From Dryas octopetala (lineage: Eukaryota > Streptophyta > Magnoliopsida > Rosales > Rosaceae): DNA of 64,000 nucleotides. The notes under the pieces are model-generated. The model worked only from the letters and a program-made list of their open reading frames with translations, was not told where the DNA came from and made no database searches. The position numbers and the translations under genes were made by a program. The DNA lies in NCBI GenBank assembly GCA_963921425.1, contig OY992835.1, forward strand, positions 24,813,322-24,877,321. The letters are read 5' to 3'. Positions 1-11,300 of the stretch are shown one piece after another; the stretch's first letter is position 1; each line of letters starts with the position of its first letter.

Positions 1-215
1 TATTAATCAGATTCCCACTAGCTAGTTAGGACTCGATAAGGTAAAAGTAAACGATCGAAAAGCGAAACTTTTACGATACGAAAACGATGGAGATTGAGAT
101 GAATTGATGCTATAGCTAGCTGATAAGCATATATAATATGTACGTGTCACAATTGATTAATATATATCCAAAGGGAATATTAATTTGATCTAATTAACAA
201 ATCACAGTCTCAGAC

Positions 216-615
216 CTGCTCAGGAGTAAGGCGGCGCTTCTTCTCCGGCAACTGCTCGTCGTAATATTCCTCCTCGTACAATTCGTCCTGTGATGAGCTG
301 AAAAACGATCGCCTCTTCGAGCTTTCCTCCATCACCATCATCGATCTTGACCCTTCATATATCATCAACATCCAAAATTAATTTTAATTTCTAAAATTTC
401 AAAACACAAGTAATATATTAACGTACAGTTGTACAAAACACAGCAGCTAATTAATTAATGAAGCTATCTAGCCTAGTAATTAATTAAGAAGTTAAAATAC
501 CTCGGAAAACGTGATCAGCGTTCCCGAGGAACAACATGTTGCCGCCACCGCCACCTTGCTGGCAAGCCGCCGACGACGACGAAGGGTCAAAGAAAAGACG
601 GCCGGGCTCCATCAT
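216..615 (-). CDS. HAT5: HD-Zip I transcription factor, HAT5/ATHB-1 type (5' part only)
   Basis: Two coding exons are visible, 615..501 and 352..216; the rest lies beyond the window start. The spliced N terminus opens [15 protein letters not shown], continues through a Gly-rich stretch and MLFLGN, then [16 protein letters not shown], an acidic Asp/Glu/Tyr patch and [13 protein letters not shown], the first residues of a homeodomain. This order matches ATHB-1/HAT5 as I remember it ([31 protein letters not shown]). The exon 1 donor is CGAG|GTATTT; the second visible donor is GAGCAG|GTCTGA, inside the homeodomain coding region, and the next exon is outside the window. HD-Zip I proteins are nuclear factors that bind pseudopalindromic AATNATT sites as leucine-zipper dimers. 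A second in-frame ATG directly follows the first. The long leader (about 530 nt to the probable start site) carries two upstream ORFs. Confidence 0.9.
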
Positions 616-725
616 CGATGTTGTTGATTCTTCTTGATCACAAAACTAGTACTCGATCTAGCTCTTCTCAAAATTCTGAGCGCGTGAGCCACTCGCCGTC
701 GACTCTTGCTTAAGAGAATTAATAT

Positions 726-830
726 TTACTTTTGTTTTGGGGGGTGTTGGGCGTAAATTAGAAGATCATAATCTTGTGGCGGAAGAAGCTGGTACTCCAC
801 AGTAACCTCGCCGGAGTCTCCAACGGGCAT
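726..830 (-). CDS. upstream ORF 2 in the HAT5 leader (34 codons), overlapping uORF 1
   Basis: Starts at the ATG at 830, inside uORF 1 but in another frame, and ends at TAA 111 nt before the main ATG. The peptide contains GDSGEVTVEYQLLPPQDYD and ends HPPKQK. Its acidic and proline-rich composition looks more protein-like than a random frame, so it is a candidate for the conserved regulatory peptide. No transcript or conservation evidence is available here. Confidence 0.45.
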   Translation of the reverse strand: MPVGDSGEVTVEYQLLPPQDYDLLIYAQHPPKQK

Positions 831-847
831 ATACAAAATTCCATCAT
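758..847 (-). CDS. upstream ORF 1 in the HAT5 leader (29 codons)
   Basis: Starts with a double ATG at 847 and encodes MMEFCICPLETPARLLW and then 12 more residues before TAA. It lies wholly in the 5' leader, 143 nt upstream of the main ATG. ATHB-1 mRNA in Arabidopsis is known to carry a conserved peptide uORF that represses translation; I cannot tell from memory whether this frame or the overlapping one below is the counterpart. Confidence 0.45.
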   Translation of the reverse strand: MMEFCICPLETPARLLWSTSFFRHKIMIF

Positions 848-1166
848 ACCACCACCGATCTTTTCCAGCTCCGGTCTCCAAATTCCGGCGACTGCGTTAA
901 CTTCCGCCGGAGATGAAAATTAATTTGGAAGAAGATGGATTTTGAACTAGTACTAGTACGTAGTCCTACACAAGTTTGATTATTACGCACCAAACCTCCA
1001 TGAAATTAAGGTAGCTAGTATATATATAATATTAGATGTGAAGGGGTCACCGGAGCTTAAAAGACCGGCGAGCCAGAAAGAGACTCGGAAGGTGATGACA
1101 CAAAATTTGTGAGTGTCGCTTCTAGGTGTTTTTTGCAGCTAAAGTTGAGAGAGATGAGTCCACCGC

Positions 1167-1174
1167 GTTTTATA
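1167..1174 (-). promoter_or_regulatory. probable TATA box of the HAT5 gene
   Basis: Read on the minus strand the sequence is TATAAAAC within CTAATATAAAACGCG. It would place transcription initiation near 1140 and give a leader of about 525 nt, just before the ACTCATCTCTCTC run typical of plant 5' UTRs. Confidence 0.5.
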
Positions 1175-3208
1175 TTAGTGCTGTACATTCCAAATGACCA
1201 AACTGCCCTTCGAAATTGAATTTAACGACACTTTAGAATCGGACAATCTGGTAATTAACTCTGAATTTTTATGTCGAGTGTAGACAACGATGGCATTCAT
1301 TTTTATTTCCACTTTTTATTTTTCACGACAAAATGTCCATTTTATCTTTGTCGTTTATTATAATTTATTCTGTAGAACGATATACTGAAATGTAATATAA
1401 TCAAATTACATGTTATAATATAGATAAATATTATTAATATTATATCTTACAAATATAAATTCGTTATTCATTCATATTATAAGTTTATAACATATACAAT
1501 GATTAACACTATATAAGGATATATAGGTTATGCATAATAATTTTTCGCCAGTTACAACAACTTACAAGTTATTTTTTATTGAAAATGTGGGAGAGAATAA
1601 TATTTAAAATTTAAAGTTTATTAAAGATTGAATAATGTTAAGGATTTATGTTTTCAAATTTGAATTTAAATGATGTATATGTATTAGTATTTTTACTTTA
1701 TAAATAAATGAATTTTAAAGTATATCAAAAAATTTATTTAAAATAATATTAAATTATTTAGCAATCAAATTTAAGATATATAGTAATACTCTTATAACAA
1801 TTACAAACTTTTTGTTTATTAAAAAATTGAGAGAGAATAACATTTTAAATTTAAAAAGTTATTATTAAAGATTAGTAAAACTATTGGAATGATCCAAATG
1901 GGCCCAGTGGTCATGTGGGTGGAGATGAGGATGGGCCGTGGGGTATGGGTTTGAAGGCTTAAGGTGCGGTGGCAGAGCCAGAGTGTTTAATACGGTCCCA
2001 TGCTTGGTGGTCGGGCCATTGTCGGATCCAGATATCACTGAATTGTTGCGTTGCAATCAACGGTTCTGATTCTCTCTCTTTTTTCTTTTTTCTTTTTTAA
2101 TTAATGCATTTTGACCCAGCCAAGTATTGTCTTCACGCCATTTTTTCTTTTTTTTTTAGAGCTTCACATCATTTTCTTTATCCAACTTCAATTTGCTAAT
2201 GGAGAATCTCAGCATTTCCTTTTCATATTAAAAGGCATAAACATATCAATATTCTAAATGAGCCAGATGTTTTTTTGTTTTTGGTGTAAAAAAGGTTTTG
2301 TACAATTTGAGAAGAAGAAATGGCGAAAATCGACCTCTTACTATGAGTACGAATTAAGTCAAGTTGATATTACAGTTGTACACCACTATAGCTTTAAATT
2401 CCTCAATTAGATATTTTGATCGCGAATAAAAAAAAAAAGCTATTGTTACATACAACAACCAATATCACACAACAAAAATCAATCAAACCTACAAATTTTA
2501 CTTCACTTTAATTGGAGTTTTCTTTTTGTTGTTCTCCCCATACCACATGACAAGTACTTGTCTACCCCTTTAATTTTATTTTGTAACCTAACCACTGATG
2601 ACTGATGAGTGGCATGGATTAAATTCGAATGCAAATGGTGGGGTTCCTTTTTAAGTCTTTCTCTTGTAATGGATGTAGTAATGTAGAAAATTATAATTTC
2701 CATTGCCAATTTGACTCGACTTGTGATCTCAAGAACTAGATGGAGTTAGCCACTATTCTAATCTGTAAGTGACGTAGTCACACTCACATATATATACAAT
2801 TGGTGGCCGAACCATATTTTAGTGCTCCTGCCACGCACTTATGAACCACACTTGATTTTGATGTTTTCAGTAGTACTTCAATGGTGCCACAGTACGTACC
2901 ATTCTCTTGTTTTTCTTGTTGAACTCAACACCTTCAAAAACTCAGCTCTTTCACTCGCATAATCTAACATATTATCTTATCAAATTATTAATCGATATGA
3001 CATATATATACAATTATCATTCTATTTCATCTTTATAGTTTCACAATACAACATATACCACTGTGTACAACAGAAAACTACTTCCCTAATTAACCACTAG
3101 TTCCCACACAATCTTAAAAAAAGGATTGATGATGTGAAATATTAATTGGAGATTGCAGAAACAAAGGAAAACAAGACTACAAGACTTGCAGGTAATTAAA
3201 AGAATTTC

Positions 3209-3247
3209 CACACACACACACACACACAATATATATATATATATATA
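3209..3247. repeat. compound (CA)n(TA)n microsatellite
   Basis: About ten CA units run straight into about nine AT units in intergenic DNA. Confidence 0.9.
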
Positions 3248-5756
3248 GGGGAGATTCATAGCATTTTATTTTTGACACAAATTTTGACACAAGTTTTCAA
3301 TAGAGTCCACTTCGTATAGGATTTTAACGATCCGAACTGTTTATTTTTTAGACCTTCTTAAAAAGATTATTTTTGTAAAAAATTAAATAAATCGAAAATC
3401 ATATACCAATAAAGATTAAATGATCAATAAAATAAATACTTAAATATTAACCATTAATTAATTTTATATAATAAATAATTTCTAATTTATCTATATATAT
3501 TATATCGTTGTCATGAACTTAGCAACTGCACTTGGAGGAGAACCACGTAGCTATGGGACCCGGAGAATCAAAAGGCAAAAGCTTTTCTTTTTGTAGTGGG
3601 AGATAAAGGAAATAGAGCTAGCTAGAAAAGCACAAAACAAAACCTTTAAGAAAAAAATTATCTACTTTTCCTTCTTTTTCATTAAATTATATCATTTGAT
3701 CACTAACATGAAAGGAGATCGAGGACAAAAATATGTATATTTATAAAAGGATGGTATACTTTGCTACTTTTTTGTCCAAATAAGATATCTGTATGTATCA
3801 ACTATCAACCTTGCACATGAATACCATCGCAATTTAATCCTTTATATACTATCTTTAATTCTATGTCCACTATATGATCATATTGATGAAACAAAAACAT
3901 ACAAACAAAAAGAAAAAAAGAAAGACGAATTAATGGTGTTTAATTAATACCATTGTGACCCATTGATAAAATTTATTGGCAGGAAATTTCCCTCATTGGG
4001 TGGCCGCCTAGAGAAGAAACCCACTTATAAATTAATATTAATTGGCAATTATAAACAACTTTGACTTGGGCTGTAGATCAAGGCATGCATGTGATGTATA
4101 ATGCGAAAATGATAGAGGGTGCATGTGTAAGTATCCTACATATTGCAAAAGTAGCTAGAGATCTAATTCATTTACATATATCAAACCATTTAAAAGTATT
4201 GATTAATTTAAGAAAACTAATTAAATTTAATGGATTAGATAAATGTCCACTTTCCATGTGTTGGCCAGTTGTCTACCAATGGCTTGCAATGTGGGAATAT
4301 CTGTAATCTCCCATATTTAATAATTTAGAAAAAAAAAAAAGGAATCAAACAAAAAATTAAAATAAACACTTCCATTCCTAAATCCTAAGAACGGAATGGG
4401 ATTCACTTCTCCCCAGAAGATAACAAGTCCTAATTAAGAATCTGTTTTTCAGGCACGAAAGATAGTAAGTCATTAACGTACAATTTTATCATCACCCAGA
4501 AAAAAAAAAAAAAAAAAGTACAATTTTATCAATCTTTTATTCTCTTCAAGCAAGCAATATCACTTGTGAGTCAGTAATGGAATCAAGGAAACAGCCCATC
4601 ATCATCACTTTTCTACTTTCTATTGGACTTGGCTTCTACCGATCAGCATATATTTTTTGGGCACATATATTGTATAGAATATGTCTCTTTATAGTTTGCA
4701 TTGTGGCAGATAATTAATTAATTAATGAGTCTTTTCAGGAGTGCGTATGTGCACCTCCACCAGCTAATACTCTATTTCAGCTGATTATATATGTTGGGAT
4801 GGGCAATACGATATATCCAATAACGCCCTCTTAAAGCATCACAGGCTCCTTCGATCTGCTTGAACTTAGTTCAACATCTCAAGGTGGATAAGAATATCAA
4901 ATTATATATATAATATATGGATTGTAGACACAAATTAATCTTATATATATGAGACTTCCCATGAATAAGTGATACGAGCTTCATTAATAGATAATATGAT
5001 TCAATATACATATCATCCTATTAATTTGATGTAATATGTTAGTACATATGCTAATATGCTAACGTGAGAAACTTAACCATCATATCTAATCGATCATCTT
5101 ATTAATTAGTGATTTGTTGGAACATATATATCACATGAGACATGATAAAAACGTTATACATGGTGTATATTTTCTTAATTTTTTTTCCCTAATCAAGATA
5201 TGTGATGTATCTTTCAAATATATTAGGCTTATTTTAATATATATTAAAAATGTAAAGTGGCTAGCTAGGCAGTAGCGGAATTGTTAAAAAAGGTATCAAT
5301 TCGATCTGTGTTTATCTGTATTTGGAGAGAAGGGGTGTATTGGGTGGTTGCTTTTATTGTTTAATTCCTTCCTTGGTAAGATAAGGGACTAAATGGAGGT
5401 ATCTTTTCTTTTGACTAGAAGTGGATTGGAGATTTGAACTTTAAACTTGCCAATAGTTGTTCTCTGCTTTAGCTTTAGGAAAAAGCAGCTACCATATCGA
5501 TGAGAATGAAGGACTAGTAAACTAATTAATAGCCATATATAGCTAATGGAAAGGAAAGCTCAAAGCTATGCCAAAAGGAGGAGGCACCAGGCACCTGAGA
5601 AGGAACAATGCTTTTGCCTTTTGAGATATATATGTATATATATGTTTTGTGTATGCGTGTGTGTTGTGTAAAAATGTGTGTATGGTCTATAATATTAATG
5701 GCCCATCATCATAAAGTTGAAGAACCATGAGGAGAGTAGAGCCGTAGAGGTAGTGG

Positions 5757-5758
<2 letters not shown>

Positions 5759-5814
<56 letters not shown>
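5759..5814. repeat. (TC)28 microsatellite
   Basis: An uninterrupted 56-bp TC tract in intergenic DNA. The short open frame across it on the other strand, with Arg-Glu repeats, is an artefact of the repeat. Confidence 0.95.
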
Positions 5815-5817
<3 letters not shown>

Positions 5818-6935
5818 GAAACATAACAAATGGCAACGAATACGATGAGTACATGTCGCATCCATTTGATCCATTAATTCCAATGCCTTTGTCTTGATTG
5901 CTACTAGTCACTTCGCTCTAGCAAGCCAAGCTAGTCTCTAGCTAGGGGACCATCAACTAGGTTCATTGTACATATACATATATTACATGTATATATTTCA
6001 ATATTTCATTGCATGTGCATTCGCACACACACAAAAATGAGTCAAATGACAATATATATTTTGGGTTGGTAATGACACATTATATATTCATGTGGCATTA
6101 ATATTTTAAATTCATAGTAAGGCTGGTGGAGCTTGGCTCATCTACCACTTATTGCCTTTATTATTATACATTAATATATAAACTTAGTGTGCATGTGATT
6201 ATATTATCTATGATAATGATTTCTTACCCACCAAATATGCAATTCAATTCAGCTTCACCAGCCCCTAAGTGAGGATTGAAAAGCCCAAATATTATCTATG
6301 TAATTGTTATCCTGGCCCATAAGTGAGGATTGAAAAGGCCTACGAAGCCCAACGAGGGGTCTTTACTGTAGGCTCAATGCATTGGACCAGTAAATAAACA
6401 TAAACATGATATGAAGCCCATGATGGATTGAAAAAGTTGTCCACGATTTTCGAGGTTAATATCAAGCCAGTGAATATAATGAAATAGGCCGGCCCATGCT
6501 AAAAAAATCATGTTGAACTTGAACTGGGCTTAGCTCATTCATCCTTTTTGTTAATGAGCTAAGCCCAGTTTAATTTGCAAACCCCAGCCCAAAAAACAAA
6601 ACAAAACAAAAAAGAAATCTGCCTCTTCATATAGCAATAAAGATTAAAACACTAAATATTATTTAGAATTCTAACTGTTAAAGTATTTTTAATCGTACCC
6701 TTGAAGAATGATTGTTGATTATTAATTGTGATAAGATAAGAAAATGCTAGTTGTACAAAATTTTCTTGTAACCCTTATAATCAATTTCCTTTATCAACCA
6801 ACTAACTTTTCTATCCTATAGACTAGAAAACCCCAACTTATTCACTCTCTCCATCCCAACTATCACCTTGTTGCACACGCGAATGGCATGTGCGCAAAAC
6901 CTTGGTGTATTTATTAATATCCAAATATGGATATA

Positions 6936-7510
6936 TATATATATATAGTACAATGGGTTGGGACGCATCCAGCACAGGCATGACCCATTATTAAGTGGAC
7001 TGGGCTTTCTATCCCACTGGGCCGGCCTGGCATGAGCCCGTCATGAGTAGGGCCGGCCTGTTTGTATTAATTTTTCTCAATTCTTTTTCAAATTGTTAAA
7101 AAAAAAATTGTCTCCATAAAATTAAATACAACAATATAAATTCTATTCAAAAGTTATATATTATTAATTGTTATTTTCTTAAAACATATTTTATCATTAA
7201 TTTTTTTTATAAAATTGTTTCTTTATACAATATTCTAATTATACAAGTAATCCTTACACGTGAAATATCAATTTTCCTATAATATTATTGAGACGATATT
7301 AAATAACTTAAAATAATCAATTAATAATTATTAAAATTTAAAAACAAATAATTGGGCTGGCTTGGCCTGGCACGACCCATTATGGGACGGGCCATGGGCC
7401 AGGATGAGCTTTAGGTGTAAGATAATTGAGTCGGCTGGCTCGAGCATAAAGCACAAAGCATGAATGAGTCCATTTCAAACGGTGTTCGGTCTGGCACATT
7501 GTACACCTCT
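6936..7510. mobile_element. hAT-like non-autonomous element rich in GGGCC motifs
   Basis: A segment of about 575 bp starts after ATGGATATA (6927-6935) and ends before a second ATGGATATA (7511-7519), which fits an 8-9 bp target-site duplication. The inner ends carry GTACAATGGG on the left and, read inverted, GTACAATGTGCC on the right. Both ends hold clustered GGGCCGGCC/GGCCTGGC motifs and the centre is AT-rich. This organisation resembles a common plant hAT-type family. No transposase is present. Confidence 0.55.
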
Positions 7511-8372
7511 ATGGATATACAACACAATAATCATGTGTTGGTTCTATCTAGCTAGCTAATTAGAGTCAACCACGTATCATATATTTACCATTAATCCTAT
7601 TCCATACAAAAGCAAAAAACATTAATCCATAATTGGATTTAGGAGAGGAATATATGTAGTTTGGCAAGAAAGGAATACTTATAATGAGGTAATCCATCCA
7701 CAATGGAACTCGATCAAGAAATAACATGAACACATATATATTACTAGCAACTAATTAAGTTTGACCAATTGTAGTGGCTAATTAATTATAGGTCAAGTAA
7801 TTAATATTTATCTCTATTACTTTGTTCGAATCTATCTTTGGCCTCCTCTCCAAGGAAAGAAAAAAAGAAATTTAATCTTACATAGATATAGTGATATACG
7901 TTGTAATTATTAGTTGATGACAAATAAAAATGGGGCTAGCGGATAAATAGGCCATTTTGATGGTGCGTACAATCCAAAAGGAGGGTAGAGTGAGTAAATA
8001 GTGAGGAATGTGAGAGCAATTACCTAACCGTGCGTAACAACCTGAAGGGACGGATTCCATGAAACTCATGCACGCGAAACTGAGAGTATGTTTGGAAGGC
8101 AAGTAATAGATGGAAGGCTGAGATTGAATCCAGAGTCTAGTGATCACATCACCATCGTCTGATCCAGGAGATAGGAGTCCTAATTCAATATGACCAACTA
8201 ATTAGCTAGGTAGTCTCCTGAAACGAATAAATTTTGAAACGAAAAAGCGGAGATAGAGATCGATAAAAATGCAGATAGTGCTGGATTGAGAATTAATTGA
8301 GTTGGATTTTGGGTTAATCAGATAGTGTTATAGCTTATAAAGGATATAATTACTAGCTCGGTGGGTACACTG

Positions 8373-8380
8373 TATAAATA
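8373..8380 (+). promoter_or_regulatory. probable TATA box of the SWEET gene
   Basis: TATAAATA lies about 30 bp before a TCAGTCGACTTTTCAGT stretch that looks like a start-site region, and 134 bp before the ATG. Confidence 0.6.
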
Positions 8381-8506
8381 GCAGCCGTCACTTGGTGAAA
8401 ATCATAAGCTCAGTCGACTTTTCAGTTTTCAGTCTCTCACATTCTGAATTTCTCATTCTCTGAATTCTCTCTAGTTTCTCTGCCAGAAGTTTTAGTCCAC
8501 GCCAAG

Positions 8507-10255
8507 ATGATGATGAACAAAGAAGAATTTAGAACCGTGGTTGGGATCGTTGGTACGTAGGTGCTAATTAATTCTCTCTCTGTGTTTAATCAGAGGGATT
8601 GAATTCAAATACTATTGCTAGCTCTTGATCTCTGTGATTTTCCTAATTAATTGTGTTTGTTTGGTTAATTTCTGTGCAGGGAATGTCATCTCCTTTGGCC
8701 TTTTTCTCTCTCCAGCGTAACCTCTCTCTCTAGCTCACTCTCTGTGTTGCTCTAGCTCTGTCTCTAATGGCGGTTGGCTCGTATAATTAATTGATTACGT
8801 TCTTGATGGTTTTAATTCTTGCACGATTTTCTGATTTCACAGAATGTATATTATGACGACATATATAGCTGAAGAATCTTTTCCTGGATCTGTAATTAAT
8901 TAATCATGCAAATTTAATTAGATGAACTTAATTAATTGGTAATTTTCAGTACTAATTGAAGTTTAAAGATGAGACCGATCGGTACTGGATTTGCTATTAT
9001 ATACATTATACATACCTGTGAATCTATCAATCATTCAATTGTATACGACATGCTCCGTAATTGGTTTCTATGCATTAATTGTTGATTATAAGTTTAATAT
9101 TTGTTTGCATATATATCCCACCATATATAACTACAATTAATCTTTAATTGTGTGCATTAGCAAAATTATTAATTTTTTGGGGGATTTCATGTATGTATAT
9201 GTATATATGCAGTCCGACATTTCGTAGAATCATTAAGAAGAAATCGGTGGAAGAGTTCTCGCCAATTCCTTACATTGCGACAGTATTGAACTGCTTGTTC
9301 TGGATCTTCTATGGAATGCCATTTGTTCATCCACACAGTACTCTTGTGGTCACCATTAATGCAATTGGGCTAGCTTTCGAGCTCGCTTATCTGTTCATAT
9401 TCTTCGTTTATGCTCAGTGGAATGGAAGGGTGCGTTCTCACTCACTCACTCTTAATAATCTTAATCTTATATTAATTACCAATTATATTTATAAGAAGCA
9501 GAGTTTGCAATTTATAAACTGAGCTATAATATATGATCTCTCTCATTCATTCTCTTCTTGTGTACGAAACGTTTTTGCAGAAAATGGTGCTCTACGGGCT
9601 TTGCGGTGAAATTATTTTCTTTGCTGCCATGGTGGTGATAGCGCTGCTAACAATGCACGGCACTTCCAAGAGGTCTTTGCTGATTGGTGTTATCTGTGAT
9701 ATTTTCAATATCATCATGTACTGTTCTCCTCTTACTGTCATGGTACGTACCTTCCAATAAATAACTACTTAATTCCATCATATAATAATTAATACTGTAA
9801 TTAATGAAATCCATCCATCGTTAATTAATTTAACTCCTTTTTTACTATCATGCATTCTTGTCTTGATCTTTTGCTGTAACAGTTCAAAGTTATCAAAACC
9901 AAGAGTGTGGAATACATGCCATTTTGGCTGTCAGTGGCCAACTTCCTAAATGGTACCGTCTGGACCGTTTATGCTCTCCTCAGATTTGACATCTACATTC
10001 TGGTAATTAATTATAATAAACTTCAATTTCTGTGACTAATTAAGTTTCTAGTTGTTAATTAATCACTGCATGTGTTCATTTGCATCTCTCTGTCTCTGTA
10101 TCATGCAGATCAGCAATGGTCTCGGTGCACTTTCTGGAGCTATTCAACTCATACTATATTCATGGTACCGCAAGTCTACTCCAAAACATGTTGATGATGG
10201 TGGAAAGCCAGCACCTACTACAGAAGTGCAACTCTCCAGCGCAACTAGAGTTTGA
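8507..10255 (+). CDS. SWEET sugar transporter, clade II (SWEET4-8 group)
   Basis: Six coding exons: 8507..8552, 8680..8716, 9213..9429, 9581..9742, 9883..10002 and 10109..10255, giving 242 residues, the usual SWEET length. The protein has two MtN3/saliva repeats, marked by [19 protein letters not shown] and [19 protein letters not shown], and should form seven membrane helices. The conserved helix prolines ([25 protein letters not shown]) and pore-side asparagines ([14 protein letters not shown]) are present. SWEETs carry sugars across membranes by facilitated diffusion; clade II members mostly move hexoses. The wording [20 protein letters not shown] and the short KSTPKH tail fit SWEET5/7/8 relatives; which one is not certain. 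The start is the first of three consecutive ATGs, and the later two would cost only one or two residues. Confidence 0.92.
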
Positions 10256-11097
10256 TCTGATACATACTACCTCTGCACATCCGCAATGCATGCATGCTCT
10301 TCAATTTTTAAGTTTCTTCTAGCTCCTTCAGTTTTTGATATCGAAAAAGTCTTTACCTTTTTTAGTTAGGGATTAAATTTCTGACAGTATTTTTAGACGA
10401 CTTCATGTCTTAGACTCTTGGTGGTATAATTTCCAGCATAACCGATTCATGCTTTTGCAAAATCAGGCTTGTTTATCCTGCATGCATTTCTAGTCTCCAT
10501 GTGCACCAACTTCTTTCTCTTTTTATTTTTAAATTAATGGATGCAAACAGTATATAATAATCATTGGCGCTTGCCACTTGGCAATGGCAATAACGCACCC
10601 ACTACTGGAAGTGTTTAACAATAGGATCGCTTGTTTGTTTTTTATGTTTGATTATACATGACTTGGGAAGTAAAAAAAAAATTGATGTGTAGCACTTGGT
10701 TGTGAGTGGAGTTGCACTATAATTACAGTTAGAATAGAAACAAATGAAAACAAAATAAAATATAAGAAATTGTTATTTATTCTAATGTCATCATTATTTA
10801 ATTTGGATGAAGAAGTAACACCCATGAGTCCATGATCCAACCCAATCTTGGTGAGTCCCCAAGGCCACCGAAGAGCCTAAAACTACCACTTGTGGAAAAT
10901 GGGCAATCGGACCCAAAATCCTCACAAACTAGTCGAAATTCTCATCTCGTACCAGACCCAAAGCCCATTACAGAAAAGAAAAGAAAAGAAAATTGGAAAT
11001 GGGTCAAAGAAATCCATTGTGAGAAATCAGGAGTCAGAAACTCAGAATCCAAAGAAATGCAATCTTATCCAGAGCGCCAGGCTGCCACAAGTCTCCT

Positions 11098-11109
11098 CTA
11101 TATATAAAT
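11098..11109 (+). promoter_or_regulatory. probable TATA box of the CYP38 gene
   Basis: CTATATATAAAT lies about 190 bp before the ATG. A CTTATCC (GATAA/I-box-like) motif about 30 bp upstream is common in light-regulated plant genes. Confidence 0.45.
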
Positions 11110-11300
11110 GAGCAAACAGAGCAAGCAAGATTAACCCCAACTGACCAATCAATCACCCTTATCTGTTATCCTTATTCTTCTTCCCCTATCTCTCTCACTC
11201 TTTACTCGCAACACAAAACTGACCCATCTGCTATTTGTCTTGTAATTTGTAGACTCTACTAGTCTACTCTCTAACTTGTACTGCCACTACTCTGCCTCCA

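Larger units (their letters stand above)
1200..6900. other. intergenic DNA between HAT5 and the SWEET gene, left part
   Basis: No gene is supported. The stretch is very AT-rich and the few open frames (for example 1865-2056, 2503-2709 and 4061-4306) have no recognisable domain. It holds a compound CA/TA microsatellite near 3.2 kb, a long TC repeat near 5.8 kb, and between 6245 and 6340 a short imperfect duplication of a segment containing TAAGTGAGGATTGAAAA. Confidence 0.5.

Noticed and set aside
1865-2056. 63-codon His/Pro-rich minus-strand frame
   Set aside because: No homology recognised, and it stands alone in AT-rich intergenic DNA.
3245-3480. Possible transposon starting after the TA repeat (GGGGAGATTCATAGC...)
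   Set aside because: The sequence looks repetitive, but no matching inverted end or target duplication could be found.
5695-5883. Frame with an Arg-Glu repeat
   Set aside because: Translation of the TC microsatellite.
7878-8147. 89-codon frame on the minus strand upstream of the SWEET gene
   Set aside because: No recognisable domain and no splice partners; it lies in the SWEET upstream region.
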